The notes beneath the pieces are model-generated. The model saw only the letters and a program-made list of their open reading frames with translations. It made no database searches and was not told where the DNA came from. The position numbers were made by a program, and so were the translations under genes. Shown piece by piece: positions 1 through 10,183 of a stretch of 64,000 nt of DNA; the first letter of the stretch is position 1; every line of letters begins with the position of its first letter. The DNA comes from Pseudomonas lactis (GTDB taxonomy: Bacteria; Pseudomonadota; Gammaproteobacteria; Pseudomonadales; Pseudomonadaceae). Location of the stretch: positions 124,001 to 188,000 of the forward strand of contig NZ_JYLO01000006.1 in the NCBI RefSeq assembly GCF_001439845.1, in the 5' to 3' direction.

Positions 1-546
1 GGCTCCAACCCTGACGGCGCGCTGTACTGGTTTGCGCGCATGATCGATGGCGGTTGCGACCCGCTGTACCTGGCGCGTCGTGTAGTGCGCATGGCCAGCG
101 AAGACATCGGCAATGCCGACCCACGCGCCCTGAGCCTGTGCCTGGCCGCCTGGGAGGTGCAGGAGCGCCTCGGCAGCCCGGAAGGCGAGCTGGCGGTGGC
201 CCAGGCCATCACCTACCTGGCCTGCGCGCCGAAAAGCAACGCGGTGTACATGGGCTTCAAGTCGGCCCTGCGTGCGGCCGCCGAACATGGCTCCCTCGAA
301 GTGCCGCTGCACCTGCGCAACGCGCCGACCAAGTTGATGAAGCAACTGGGGTATGGCGACGAATACCGTTATGCCCACGATGAGCCGGACGCCTATGCGG
401 CCGGCGAAGACTACTTCCCCGATGAGCTTGAACCGCAGCCGTTCTATCAGCCAGTGCCCCGTGGCCTGGAGCTGAAGATCGGTGAGAAGCTCAATCACCT
501 GGCCGCCCTCGACCGTCTGAGCCCCCGGCAGCGGAGAAAATCATGA
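1..546 (+). CDS. rarA: RarA/MgsA replication-associated recombination ATPase, C-terminal part
   Basis: The gene is open at the left window edge; reading begins at base 1 with [18 protein letters not shown] and the visible part is 181 residues. This is the C-terminal helical and tetramerisation region of RarA/MgsA, a clamp-loader-like AAA+ ATPase that acts at stalled replication forks. The motifs [10 protein letters not shown] and [13 protein letters not shown] are characteristic of the family. The Walker motifs lie outside the window. The stop codon overlaps the start of crcB (ATGA), so the two genes are probably translationally coupled. Confidence 0.93.
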   Translation, partial: GSNPDGALYWFARMIDGGCDPLYLARRVVRMASEDIGNADPRALSLCLAAWEVQERLGSPEGELAVAQAITYLACAPKSNAVYMGFKSALRAAAEHGSLEVPLHLRNAPTKLMKQLGYGDEYRYAHDEPDAYAAGEDYFPDELEPQPFYQPVPRGLELKIGEKLNHLAALDRLSPRQRRKS

Positions 547-917
547 TTCCTTTGGTGGTCGCCGTCTCGGCCGGAGGTATCGCCGGTACACTGCTGCGCT
601 TTGCTACCGGCAATTGGATCAACGCCAATTGGCCGAAACACTTCTATACGGCGACGCTCGCCGTTAATATCGTGGGCTGCCTGTTGATCGGCGTGTTATA
701 CGGCCTGTTTTTGTTACGCCCGGAAGTGCCTGTCGAGGTACGTGCCGGCCTGATGGTTGGCTTTCTTGGCGGCCTGACGACTTTTTCATCCTTTTCACTG
801 GATACCGTGCGCCTGCTGGAAAGCGGGCAAGTGCCGCTGGCGATTGGCTATGCGGCCATCAGCGTATTCGGCGGGCTGCTCGCCACCTGGGCTGGCCTGT
901 CCTTGACCAAACTTTGA
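543..917 (+). CDS. crcB: CrcB fluoride ion channel
   Basis: A protein of 124 residues with four hydrophobic segments and the CrcB/Fluc signatures [10 protein letters not shown] near the N terminus and [13 protein letters not shown] near residues 75-87. Fluc proteins form dual-topology dimers in the inner membrane that export fluoride. The ATG overlaps the rarA stop, so no room exists for a fluoride riboswitch directly upstream. serS follows after 15 bases, suggesting one rarA-crcB-serS-cysG transcript. Confidence 0.93.
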   Translation: MIPLVVAVSAGGIAGTLLRFATGNWINANWPKHFYTATLAVNIVGCLLIGVLYGLFLLRPEVPVEVRAGLMVGFLGGLTTFSSFSLDTVRLLESGQVPLAIGYAAISVFGGLLATWAGLSLTKL

Positions 918-920
918 TAA

Positions 921-2213
<1,293 letters not shown>

Positions 2214-3608
2214 ATGGAATTTCTGCCGCTGTTTCATAACCTGCGCGGCAGTCGTGTGTTGGTCGTCGGTGGTGGGGAGATTGCCTTGCGCAAATCCCGA
2301 CTGCTGGCCGACGCCGGCGCGGTGTTGCGGGTGGTTGCTCCCCAGATCGAAAGCCAGTTGCGTGAGCTGGTACTGGGCAGTGGCGGGGAATTGATGTTGC
2401 GCGGTTATCAGGAGGCCGACTTGGACGGTTGCACCCTGATTATCGCGGCCACCGACGATGAGCCACTGAATGCGCAGGTGTCCAGTGATGCCAAGCGTCG
2501 CTGCGTGCCGGTCAATGTGGTGGACGCGCCAGCGTTGTGCAGCGTGATCTTCCCGGCGATTGTCGACCGTTCACCCTTGGTGATTGCTGTCTCCAGCGGC
2601 GGTGACGCGCCGGTACTGGCACGCCTGATCCGTGCCAAGCTGGAAACCTGGATACCTTCCACCTACGGCCAACTGGCCGGTTTGGCGGCGCGTTTTCGCG
2701 CCCAGGTCAAAGGTTTGTACCCGGATGTGCAGCAGCGTCGCGCGTTCTGGGAAGAAGTGTTCCAGGGCCCGATTGCCGACCGCCAGTTGGCCGGGCAGGG
2801 CGAGGAGGCCGAGCGCCTGTTGATCGAAAAGGTCAATGGCGCGCCGCCTTATGCGCCCGGCGAGGTGTACTTGGTGGGCGCGGGCCCAGGTGACCCGGAT
2901 TTGCTGACCTTCCGTGCACTGCGCCTGATGCAGCAAGCCGATGTGGTGCTGTACGACCGTTTGGTGGCGCCGGCGATTTTGGAACTGTGCCGTCGTGATG
3001 CCGAGCGCGTGTACGTCGGTAAGCGTCGCGCCGATCACGCCGTGCCCCAGGACCAGATCAACCAGCAACTGGTCGACCTGGCCAAACAAGGCAAGCGCGT
3101 GCTGCGCCTTAAAGGTGGCGATCCGTTCATCTTTGGCCGTGGTGGCGAAGAGATTGAGGAATTAGCGGCCCACGGCATCCCGTTCCAGGTGGTGCCGGGT
3201 ATCACGGCAGCCAGTGGTTGCGCGGCTTATGCCGGGATTCCGCTGACGCATCGCGACTATGCCCAATCGGTGCGCTTCATCACCGGCCACCTGAAGAACA
3301 ATACCTCGGATCTGCCCTGGCAGGACCTGGTCGGGCCGTCGCAGACCCTGGTGTTCTACATGGGCCTGATTGGCTTGCCGATTATTTGCGAGCAGTTGAT
3401 CAAGCACGGGCGTGCAGCCGATACCCCAGCGGCGTTGATCCAGCAGGGCACCACGTCCAACCAGCGCGTGTTCACCGGCACCCTGGCCGACCTGCCGCGC
3501 ATGGTGGCGGAGCATGAAGTGCACGCGCCGACATTGGTGATCGTGGGTGAGGTGGTGGTACTGCGTGAAAAGCTCAAGTGGTTCGAGGGCGCCCAGTCCC
3601 AGGTTTGA
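2214..3608 (+). CDS. cysG: Siroheme synthase CysG (multifunctional)
   Basis: A full-length 464-residue fusion enzyme making siroheme, the cofactor of sulfite and nitrite reductases, from uroporphyrinogen III. The N-terminal half (about 1-200) is the NAD-dependent precorrin-2 dehydrogenase/ferrochelatase, with the Rossmann motif [15 protein letters not shown]. The C-terminal half is the SAM-dependent uroporphyrinogen-III methyltransferase, with [18 protein letters not shown] and [13 protein letters not shown]. It starts immediately after the serS stop codon, which is the usual pseudomonad arrangement. Confidence 0.97.
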   Translation: MEFLPLFHNLRGSRVLVVGGGEIALRKSRLLADAGAVLRVVAPQIESQLRELVLGSGGELMLRGYQEADLDGCTLIIAATDDEPLNAQVSSDAKRRCVPVNVVDAPALCSVIFPAIVDRSPLVIAVSSGGDAPVLARLIRAKLETWIPSTYGQLAGLAARFRAQVKGLYPDVQQRRAFWEEVFQGPIADRQLAGQGEEAERLLIEKVNGAPPYAPGEVYLVGAGPGDPDLLTFRALRLMQQADVVLYDRLVAPAILELCRRDAERVYVGKRRADHAVPQDQINQQLVDLAKQGKRVLRLKGGDPFIFGRGGEEIEELAAHGIPFQVVPGITAASGCAAYAGIPLTHRDYAQSVRFITGHLKNNTSDLPWQDLVGPSQTLVFYMGLIGLPIICEQLIKHGRAADTPAALIQQGTTSNQRVFTGTLADLPRMVAEHEVHAPTLVIVGEVVVLREKLKWFEGAQSQV

Positions 3609-3621
3609 ACGACTGACCCAC

Positions 3622-3720
3622 TGTAGGAGCGAGCTTGCTCGCGAAAAACTCAAGGACGCCAAGGGCTACCTGATAGCTGCGTTATCGTTGGCGTTCTTCG
3701 CGAGCAAGCTCGCTCCTACA
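3622..3720. repeat. REPIN, TGTAGGAGCGAGC class
   Basis: Two REP arms in inverted orientation: TGTAGGAGCGAGCTTGCTCG at the left and its reverse complement at the right, about 50 bases apart. It lies between the convergent cysG and the hydroquinone reductase gene. The spacer (TTATCGTTGGCG) is the reverse complement of the AACGATAACG seen in the copies at 16406, 41000 and 42909, so this copy is inserted in the opposite direction. Confidence 0.9.
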
Positions 3721-3731
3721 GGCGGTTTATG

Positions 3732-4727
3732 TCAGCTCCATACACCTTTGCCGTGCAATGCATGGCGATCATGCTCGGTATCAAACCCCTGCAACGGCCC
3801 CTTCGGCACAATCCCCGTCGGGTTGATCGTGCGATGGCTGGCATAGTAATGCCCCTTGATATGCTCGAAATCCACCGTCTCGGCCACCCCTGGCCACTGA
3901 TACATCTCCCTTAGCCAGTTCGACAAATTCGCATAGTCGGCAATCCGCCGCAGGTTGCATTTGAAGTGGCTGTAATACACCGCATCAAAACGAATCAGCG
4001 TGGTGAACAGCCGCACATCGGCTTCGGTCAGGTACTCGCCGGCCAAATAACGATGGCTGCCCAGGTGCTGTTCCAGATGATCCAATTCGGCAAACACATC
4101 ATCAAACGCGCTTTCATACGCCTGTTGTGAGGTGGCGAAGCCTGCGCGGTACACGCCGTTGTTGACGGCGGGGTAGATGCGTTCGTTGAGGGCGTCGATG
4201 GTCGGGCGTAGGGCTTGGGGGTAGAAATCCAGGGTATTGCCGGTCAGCTCATTGAACGCACTGTTAAACATGCGGATGATCTCCGCCGATTCATTGCTGA
4301 CGATGCGCTTGAGCTTTTTGTCCCACAGCACCGGCACGGTGACGCGCCCGGTGTAGTCGGCGGTATCGGCGGTGTAGCGTTGGTGCATGAAGTTGAAATC
4401 GTCCAGTTTGTCGCCGCTGGAGCCGTGGGCCTGGTCGAAGGTCCAGCCGTTTTCCAGCATCAGCCAACTGACCACCGAGACGTCGATCAGGCTTTCCAGG
4501 CCCTTGAGCTTGCGCAGGATCAAGGTGCGGTGCGCCCACGGGCAGGCGAGAGACACATAGAGGTGATAGCGACCGGCCTCGGCCTTGAAGCCGCCTTCGC
4601 CGCTCGGGCCTGGCGCGCCATCGGCGGTCACCCAGTTGCGGCGTTGCGCCTGTTCCCGTTGGAAAGCGCCGTCTGCGCTACTTTCGTACCACTGGTCTTT
4701 CCATTGTCCTTCGATCAATAAACCCAT
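3732..4727 (-). CDS. Glutathionyl-hydroquinone reductase (YqjG/ECM4-type GST)
   Basis: A 331-residue Xi-class glutathione S-transferase that reduces glutathionyl-hydroquinones to hydroquinones. The catalytic motif Cys62-Pro-Trp-Ala-His is visible in SLACPWAHRTLIL, followed by the family motif SVVSWLMLENGWTFD. The C-terminal all-helical GST domain contains EADVRLFTTLIRFDAVYY. Length matches E. coli YqjG (about 328). It is transcribed alone, with REPIN DNA downstream. Confidence 0.93.
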   Translation of the reverse strand: MGLLIEGQWKDQWYESSADGAFQREQAQRRNWVTADGAPGPSGEGGFKAEAGRYHLYVSLACPWAHRTLILRKLKGLESLIDVSVVSWLMLENGWTFDQAHGSSGDKLDDFNFMHQRYTADTADYTGRVTVPVLWDKKLKRIVSNESAEIIRMFNSAFNELTGNTLDFYPQALRPTIDALNERIYPAVNNGVYRAGFATSQQAYESAFDDVFAELDHLEQHLGSHRYLAGEYLTEADVRLFTTLIRFDAVYYSHFKCNLRRIADYANLSNWLREMYQWPGVAETVDFEHIKGHYYASHRTINPTGIVPKGPLQGFDTEHDRHALHGKGVWS

Positions 4728-4815
4728 GACTGGCTCCTTGGCTGATAAGCGTTGGAGCCCAGTCTAAAGAGATGAGTTCGAACTAAAAGCGCAAAGAACC
4801 GGCGTGAATGATCGA

Positions 4816-5823
4816 TTAAATCGATTTGTCCCGCGCGTCCCAGTACTGCTGGGCCAATTCGAACGCCTGTTGCCGTGGGTGGCCAAGGCCGCGCAGGGCC
4901 AACGCCATGGTGGCGATCAACGCCAGTTGTGGGTAGCTGTCTTCAGCGTCGCCGCGCCACAGCGCTTTGAGGTGCTCGGGCTCAAGCGTTGCTGGCTTGA
5001 CGTGGCGCTGGTCGGAGAGGGCGGGCCACTCTTCGTCCCAACTCTGGCCGCCAGTGGTGCCGTACAAGTGACTCAGGGTGTCGGGGTTGATCTCGATCTC
5101 ACCGCCGTCGCCCTTGACCACAATCACGTTGTCACCCAGCAGGCCGCTGGCATCACGATGCACGCCCTGGTAACCGGGGTGGAAAATGCTTTGCAGGCCA
5201 CAGCGGGCATTCAGTGGGTTGAGCAGGCGCGCCAAGGAATGGATAGGCGAACGCAGGCCCAGGGTGTTACGCAGGTCGATCATGCGTTGCAACTGTGGCG
5301 CCCAATCACCCAGCGGGATAAACGCCAGGTTGCCGTGGGCAAAGGCGCTCTCGACCTGTTGCCAATCGCGGCACAGCGGGATGTTCAAGCTGTCCAGCAA
5401 TTGTTCGGTGTACAAGCGCCCCGCGGTGTGGGCGCCGCCGCCGTGCATCAGGATGCGCACGCCGTTCTGTGCCAGGCATTTGGCTGCCAGCAGGAACCAC
5501 GGCAGGTGGCGCTTTTTACCGGCGTAGGTCGGCCAGTCGATATCGACGTTCAACGCTGGCGCGTGCAGGCGCTCACGGACCGCTTCGGTGAAACCGGCGA
5601 GTTCTTCCGGGCTTTCTTCCTTGTGGCGCAGCAGCATCAGGAAGGCGCCGAGCTGGGTGTCCTCGACCTTTTCATCGAGCAGCATGCCCATGGCTTCCCG
5701 CGCTTCCTCGCGGGTGAGGTTGCGCGCGCCACGCTTGCCTTTGCCGAGGATGCGCACGAATTGTGCAAAGGGATGCTCTTGGGGCGTTACGAGAGTCAGG
5801 GGGGCAAAGTCGGTCATAAGCAA
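4816..5823 (-). CDS. YbiB-like glycosyl transferase family protein (TrpD2)
   Basis: A 335-residue protein with the anthranilate phosphoribosyltransferase fold (LTREEAREAMGMLLDEKVEDTQLGAFLMLLRHKEESPEE near residues 35-75). It belongs to the YbiB/TrpD2 branch, which in E. coli binds DNA and is LexA-regulated rather than being a tryptophan enzyme. The phosphoribosyl-binding glycine loop is HGGGAHTAGR rather than the TrpD GTGGD motif, arguing against TrpD activity. It overlaps tusE by 10 bases, so it is the last gene of the tusDCBE operon. Confidence 0.8.
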   Translation of the reverse strand: MLMTDFAPLTLVTPQEHPFAQFVRILGKGKRGARNLTREEAREAMGMLLDEKVEDTQLGAFLMLLRHKEESPEELAGFTEAVRERLHAPALNVDIDWPTYAGKKRHLPWFLLAAKCLAQNGVRILMHGGGAHTAGRLYTEQLLDSLNIPLCRDWQQVESAFAHGNLAFIPLGDWAPQLQRMIDLRNTLGLRSPIHSLARLLNPLNARCGLQSIFHPGYQGVHRDASGLLGDNVIVVKGDGGEIEINPDTLSHLYGTTGGQSWDEEWPALSDQRHVKPATLEPEHLKALWRGDAEDSYPQLALIATMALALRGLGHPRQQAFELAQQYWDARDKSI

Positions 5824-6149
5824 TTCGTCGGCCTGGGCAGGCCCGCCAGCTTGGCGGCGAGTTTGGCGGGAGTGCCGTTGAACAATCTGTTGAGGTGCAG
5901 GCTGTTGCCCTTTTCCGGGCCAAGCTTCAAGGCGGTGTACTTGATCAGCGGGCGCGTGGCGGGAGACAACTGGAATTCGGCGTAGAACTGGCGCAGCAGG
6001 TCGAGGATTTCCCGGTGATCCGGGGTCAGCTCGATGGCTTCGGCGGTGGCCAGGGCATGCGCCACTTCATCGGACCAGTCGTTGAGGTCGACGAGGTAGC
6101 CGTCCTTATCCAGTTCCAGGGTGCGTGCGCCTACGGTCAGGGTGTTCAT
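5814..6149 (-). CDS. tusE: Sulfurtransferase TusE (DsrC family)
   Basis: A 111-residue DsrC-family protein that accepts a persulfide from TusBCD and hands it to MnmA for 2-thiolation of tRNA wobble uridine. The C-terminal arm ends in LAGLPRPTNCL with the invariant penultimate cysteine. The second cysteine of dissimilatory DsrC is absent, as expected for TusE. It overlaps tusB by 4 bases and the YbiB-like gene by 10 bases. Confidence 0.92.
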   Translation of the reverse strand: MNTLTVGARTLELDKDGYLVDLNDWSDEVAHALATAEAIELTPDHREILDLLRQFYAEFQLSPATRPLIKYTALKLGPEKGNSLHLNRLFNGTPAKLAAKLAGLPRPTNCL

Positions 6150-6424
6150 AGCCAGGTGTTGACCTTGTCGTAGTCGATCGACAGCTGCACGAAGCCTGGG
6201 TAATCGACGCTGTCAGCCCAGTCGGGCAGCGGCAGGTTACGCGCCTGCATGTCTTCGGCCAGCACAAACACCTTTACGCCTCTGGTTTGCAGGGCGGGCG
6301 TGTGCAGGCCGTAGGCTCCGTCACCACACAAGAGGATTGCGTCTTCGGCGCCACAGAGGCGCAGGCAGCTGTCGAGGCGGCTGTCAGTAAACGGGGAATG
6401 AGACACCACATGTAGAGTCGACAT
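6146..6424 (-). CDS. tusB: Sulfurtransferase complex subunit TusB (DsrH)
   Basis: A 92-residue DsrH-family subunit of the TusBCD heterohexamer in the tRNA 2-thiouridine sulfur relay. The N terminus MSTLHVVSHSPF and the segment AEDAILLCGDGAYGL fit the family. Its ATG shares a base with the end of tusC, so the operon is tightly coupled. Confidence 0.9.
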   Translation of the reverse strand: MSTLHVVSHSPFTDSRLDSCLRLCGAEDAILLCGDGAYGLHTPALQTRGVKVFVLAEDMQARNLPLPDWADSVDYPGFVQLSIDYDKVNTWL

Positions 6425-6774
6425 CAGAGGGTAATCACCTGGTCGTAACGGTCAATCAACTGGGAAATAGCTTGGCTGTCGAGCGCCTGCGCATTGGCGG
6501 GCGGCGGCAGCCCGCGTGCGGACAGGCTGTGGTCGCAGGCGAACACGTCGTCAATGCCGAACAGACCCAGGGCCTGCAGATTGGCACTCAGGTCTTTCTG
6601 TTGCACGGATTTGGCAGCTTGGTTCGGCGCCAGTTGGAACACACCGTCATCCAGAAACAGCAGGCCAATGGGCAGATCGAAAGCGCCACCGGCCAGCACG
6701 ATATCCAGCGCTTCCCGCGCACTCGGCCCGGACCACGGGGCCTGGCGGCTGATCACCAATAAGGATTTGGACAT
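6424..6774 (-). CDS. tusC: Sulfurtransferase complex subunit TusC (DsrF)
   Basis: A 116-residue DsrF-family subunit of TusBCD. Start chosen at MSKSLLVISRQAPWSG rather than the upstream in-frame MEGRD, because the family begins with this beta strand and the longer form would run into tusD. The segment AREALDIVLAGGAFDLPIGLLFLDDGVFQL is typical of the family. It starts one base after the tusD stop codon. Confidence 0.9.
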   Translation of the reverse strand: MSKSLLVISRQAPWSGPSAREALDIVLAGGAFDLPIGLLFLDDGVFQLAPNQAAKSVQQKDLSANLQALGLFGIDDVFACDHSLSARGLPPPANAQALDSQAISQLIDRYDQVITL

Positions 6775-6775
6775 G

Positions 6776-7168
6776 TCACGGCCCTCCAAAACAGATCAGG
6801 CGGTCGGCGTCCTGGATCGCGTCATGCAATTGCCCCAGGCCCGACAACGCCCAGGGGGCTTCCAGGTTGACTGCGCTGCGTTGATAGCGCGCAGCTTCCT
6901 CGGCATTCAGCACACCCCGGCGCAGGGCGGCGGCGATGCACACCACGCCGTCGAGTTGGTGCTGGCTGACAAACTCGCGCCATTGGCGCGGAATGTCTTG
7001 CTCATCCTGGGGCGCGACGATGTTAGTGGACGCGCTGTACACGCCGTCCTGGTAGAAAAACAGCCGCACAATCTCATGCCCGCCGGCCAGCGCTGCCTGG
7101 GCGAACAACAGGGCGCGGCGCGAAGAGGGCGCGTGGGCGGCGCTATACAGTGCAATCGCGAACTTCAT
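6776..7168 (-). CDS. tusD: Sulfurtransferase complex subunit TusD (DsrE)
   Basis: A 130-residue DsrE-family protein, the catalytic subunit of TusBCD that carries the persulfide. The active cysteine is visible in DGVVCIAAALRRGVL, matching the CVAAALRRG motif of E. coli TusD. Start chosen at MKFAIALYSAAHAP. It is the first gene of the minus-strand tusDCBE-ybiB operon, divergent from the CoA-transferase gene across a 157-base gap. Confidence 0.92.
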   Translation of the reverse strand: MKFAIALYSAAHAPSSRRALLFAQAALAGGHEIVRLFFYQDGVYSASTNIVAPQDEQDIPRQWREFVSQHQLDGVVCIAAALRRGVLNAEEAARYQRSAVNLEAPWALSGLGQLHDAIQDADRLICFGGP

Positions 7169-7325
7169 GGAAGACTCTGCCAACAAACGTCGGCCAATGA
7201 TAAAGCCGCCGCCGCGAAAAAGCCCGCCGTGATCAAAACAGTCACTGTGGTTGATCGTTCTGACGATTGCCGGCAGGCGCCCGGCTGCCTAGTCTGTGGG
7301 TATTCGCAACCCAACTGGAGTCTCT

Positions 7326-8501
7326 ATGTCAGGTCCCTTGGCGTCCCTCAAAGTGTTGGATTTTTCCACCTTGCTGCCCGGCCCATTTGCCTCCTTGATG
7401 CTGGCGGACATGGGCGCCGAGGTGCTGCGCATCGAATCGCCCACGCGGATGGACCTGTTGCGTGTGTTGCCGCCCCATGATCGTGGCACCTCGGCCAGCC
7501 ACGCCTACCTCAACCGCAACAAACGCAGCCTGGCCCTGGACCTCAAGCAGGCCGAGGCGCTGGAGATCGTGCGTGAGTTGGTCAAGGGCTATGACATCTT
7601 GCTCGAACAGTTCCGCCCCGGCGTCATGGAGCGTCTGGGCCTGGGCTATGAGGCGCTGAAGGCGATCAACCCGCGGCTGATCTACGTGTCGATCACCGGC
7701 TACGGTCAGACCGGCCCCTATAAGGACCGCGCCGGGCACGATATCAACTACCTGGCGTTGGCCGGCGTGGCCAGCCATACCGGGCGCCAGGACACCGGCC
7801 CATTACCGCTGGGCGTACAACTGGCGGATGTGGCGGGCGGTTCGCTGCATGCCGTGGTGGGCTTGCTGGCGGCGGTGATTGCCAGGCAGCAAAGCGGGGT
7901 GGGGCAATACCTGGATGTGAGCATGACCGATTGCTCGTTCAGCCTGAACGCCATGGCTGGGGCCGGTTACCTGGCTTGCGGGGTCGAGCCTGGGTGGGAG
8001 AACCATGTGCTCAATGGCGGGAGTTTCTACGACTACTACCGCACACGCGATGGGCGTTGGATGTCGGTGGGCAGTCTGGAGCCGGGGTTTATGCAGCAGC
8101 TGTGCGAGGCATTGGGGCGGCCGGAACTGGCGGCACACAGCGTGACGCCCGAACGCCAGGCCGTGCTCAAACAGGCGTTGCAGGTGGAGTTCGAGAAGCG
8201 CAGTTTTGACCAGTTGTGTGAGTTGTTTGCCGGGGTGGATGCGTGTGTGGAGCCGGTGTTGAGTTTGAGTGAGGCGGTGGAGCATCCACAGTTGAAGGTG
8301 CGGGAGCTGGTCAGCCAGGTGCCCCGGGGGGATGGCTCGACACAAGCGCAATTGGCCTGCCCGCTGAAGTTCTCCGAGGGTTTACCAGCGCCCAGGCATA
8401 TTGGGGTGGCGGTGGGGGCGCACAGTGATGAGGTGTTGGTGGCGTTGGGGTTCGGTGTTGAGCGGATAGAGCAATTGCGCCAGGCCAAGGTTGTGGGTTG
8501 A
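7326..8501 (+). CDS. CaiB/BaiF CoA-transferase family III protein
   Basis: A 391-residue family III CoA transferase. Start chosen at MSGPLASLKVLDFSTLLPG, with GGAG five bases upstream. The family N terminus (LPGPFASLMLADMGAEVLRIE), the NRNKRSLALDLKQ motif and GYGQTGPYKDRAGHDINY with the catalytic Asp are all visible. The acyl-CoA substrate pair cannot be told from sequence; alpha-methylacyl-CoA racemases belong to the same family. Confidence 0.88.
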   Translation: MSGPLASLKVLDFSTLLPGPFASLMLADMGAEVLRIESPTRMDLLRVLPPHDRGTSASHAYLNRNKRSLALDLKQAEALEIVRELVKGYDILLEQFRPGVMERLGLGYEALKAINPRLIYVSITGYGQTGPYKDRAGHDINYLALAGVASHTGRQDTGPLPLGVQLADVAGGSLHAVVGLLAAVIARQQSGVGQYLDVSMTDCSFSLNAMAGAGYLACGVEPGWENHVLNGGSFYDYYRTRDGRWMSVGSLEPGFMQQLCEALGRPELAAHSVTPERQAVLKQALQVEFEKRSFDQLCELFAGVDACVEPVLSLSEAVEHPQLKVRELVSQVPRGDGSTQAQLACPLKFSEGLPAPRHIGVAVGAHSDEVLVALGFGVERIEQLRQAKVVG

Positions 8502-8515
8502 CTGAAAGGGCGCTT

Positions 8516-8587
8516 TCGCAGGCAAGCCAGCTCCCACATTTTGGATTGCGCTCACAGATCCAAATGTGGGAGCTGGCTTGCCTGCGA
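8516..8587. repeat. REP pair, TGTGGGAGCTGGC class, outward arrangement
   Basis: Two copies of the GGGAGCTGGCTTGCCTGCGA palindrome, about 25 bases apart, in the reverse relative orientation of the other REPINs here: the left arm reads CGCAGGCAAGCCAGCTCCC and the right arm GGGAGCTGGCTTGCCTGCG. The pair lies between the convergent CoA-transferase and sprT genes. Confidence 0.85.
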
Positions 8588-8595
8588 TGAGGCCC

Positions 8596-9090
8596 TCATT
8601 CCACCCGAGTTTCCCCGGTGAACACCAAGGTCTGCCGACACCGCCGACACAAATACCGCCGCCCCTGATTCACCAGCCCATGGCGCTGCGGTGAAAACGG
8701 AAAATCACTGTCCGCACACGGGCAGCGGTAAATATAGCGAGTCACCTGTCGGCGCTTGACCTCGTAGGTATGGCAACGGTCGGGCGGCAGTTCGTAAACC
8801 CCGCGCATGATCAACTGCCATTCCTCGCCATGAGGCTGGATACGCTCGCCAAACAACTGGTGGGCAATCAGGTGCGCCACTTCGTGGGCCACGGTTTGCT
8901 TGAGAAAGTGTTGGCTGTTTTCACGGTACAACTGAGGGTTGAAGCGCAGCAGGTTCTCGTGCAAATGCGCGACACCGGCTTTCTGGCCCCGCAGCTTGAG
9001 GCTGACCTGGGGGCGTTTGAAGCTTCGTTTGAAAAAGGATTCGGCTTGCAGGAAACAATCTTCGACGCGGGTATTGAGTTGCTCGGGCAT
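8596..9090 (-). CDS. sprT: SprT family zinc metalloprotease-like protein
   Basis: A 164-residue SprT/SPRTN-like protein with the HExxH zinc motif His69-Glu70-Val-Ala-His73 in QTVAHEVAHLIAHQLFG. A C-terminal zinc ribbon contains CPCADSDF and YLCRRCRQTL. Start chosen at MPEQLNTRVEDCFLQ, the conserved pseudomonad N terminus; the open frame extends 44 codons upstream without family character. Bacterial SprT function is not well defined; eukaryotic relatives cleave DNA-protein crosslinks. Confidence 0.9.
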   Translation of the reverse strand: MPEQLNTRVEDCFLQAESFFKRSFKRPQVSLKLRGQKAGVAHLHENLLRFNPQLYRENSQHFLKQTVAHEVAHLIAHQLFGERIQPHGEEWQLIMRGVYELPPDRCHTYEVKRRQVTRYIYRCPCADSDFPFSPQRHGLVNQGRRYLCRRCRQTLVFTGETRVE

Positions 9091-9177
9091 GCTGTACATA
9101 TCTCCAGAGACGCCCAGTATGCCGCAAAGCTGGGTGTTTCCGAATCTGTCAGGCGCCGAATGGTCATGCATAACGCA

Positions 9178-9201
9178 CAAAGCCACCTTGCGGTGGCCTT
9201 G
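9178..9201 (-). terminator. Hairpin terminator downstream of the Yip1-family gene
   Basis: On the minus strand GCCACC-GCAA-GGTGGC forms a perfect stem flanked by A/T pairs, followed by TTTG. It lies just after the stop codon of the gene at 9219-9821. The T tract is short. Confidence 0.45.
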
Positions 9202-9218
9202 CCTGCGGTTTTTTTCGG

Positions 9219-9821
9219 TCAACTGGTGTAGATCGGCCCGACGCCCAGGCCCCAGACGATCACGGTAAAGGCCATGATCGCCACTAGCACCACCAGGCCG
9301 ACGGCCAATACCGAACTGGAGAACAGGAAGCCTTCATCCGGGTCGATACTCATGAAGGTCGGCAGCCCTACATACAACAGGTACACCGTGTAGCAGATCG
9401 CCGCCGTGCCCACGACCATGCCCAGCCACATATGCGGGTAGAGCGCCGCCAGCCCGCCGATAAACAACGGTGTGGCAGTGTAAGTGGCAAACGCCACGCA
9501 GCGGGCCATGCTTGGGCTGGCGTCGTAGGTGCGGGCCATCCAGTGAATGAATGCGCCCATCACGGCCACGCCGCATAGCATGGCCGCGTAAGACATGAGG
9601 GTCATCCACAGCGCGCTTTCCTGGGTCAGCATCACCGGGGCGCGGTTGCCGATGACCCAGCCGACCTGGGTGGTACCAATAAAGGCGGAAATGGCGGGGA
9701 TCGCCGCGAGAATCAGGGTATGAGTGAGGTACATGTGGCCGATGCTTTCTTCTTTATCGCCACGGATTTCCCGCCATTCCTGGTCGGGATGGGTAAACAG
9801 CCCCACGACGTGATGGATCAT
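9219..9821 (-). CDS. Yip1 family inner-membrane protein
   Basis: A 200-residue protein starting at MIHHVVGLFTHPDQEWREI, the usual Yip1-domain N terminus in pseudomonads. About five hydrophobic segments follow (for example LILAAIPAISAFIGTTQVGW and LMSYAAMLCGVAVMGAFIHW). Start chosen here because the 53 upstream in-frame codons have no family character. Its role in bacteria is unknown. Confidence 0.82.
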   Translation of the reverse strand: MIHHVVGLFTHPDQEWREIRGDKEESIGHMYLTHTLILAAIPAISAFIGTTQVGWVIGNRAPVMLTQESALWMTLMSYAAMLCGVAVMGAFIHWMARTYDASPSMARCVAFATYTATPLFIGGLAALYPHMWLGMVVGTAAICYTVYLLYVGLPTFMSIDPDEGFLFSSSVLAVGLVVLVAIMAFTVIVWGLGVGPIYTS

Positions 9822-10024
9822 GCCAGTCACTCCTGTCGTTATTACCATCGCCCCCCATCGGAGCGCCCACGGGCCAAATGGCCTGAAAGGTCTGGATAGA
9901 TGTGCGACCTCAAGTCGCAGTATAGGAAGGGATGACCGGAATAACCGTAGGGCCTTTAGAGCAAATTGCGCTGTAAACACGGGCGCTAATCGCGGTGCGG
10001 TCTGTCAGGGCTCATGCGATCCAG

Positions 10025-10114
10025 TGTGGGAGCTGGCTTGCCTGCGATGGCGGCCTGTCAGGACCGCAGGTGTTGACTGGCACACCGCTATCGCAGGCAA
10101 GCCAGCTTCCACAT
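10025..10114. repeat. REPIN, TGTGGGAGCTGGC class
   Basis: Left arm TGTGGGAGCTGGCTTGCCTG and a right arm CAGGCAAGCCAGCTTCCACA with one change in the outer stem. It sits in the 362-base gap between the divergent Yip1-family gene and ttcA. The rest of that gap (9822-10024 and 10115-10183) shows no gene and must hold both promoters. Confidence 0.88.
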
Positions 10115-10183
10115 TGGAACTGCGCCAGTCTTACCGGTAAAATGCTGCGCTTTTCGTCACACACCTTTGCGGATCCAAGCGCC

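Noticed and set aside
543-917. A fluoride riboswitch in front of crcB
   Set aside because: The crcB start overlaps the rarA stop and no aptamer-like structure was seen.
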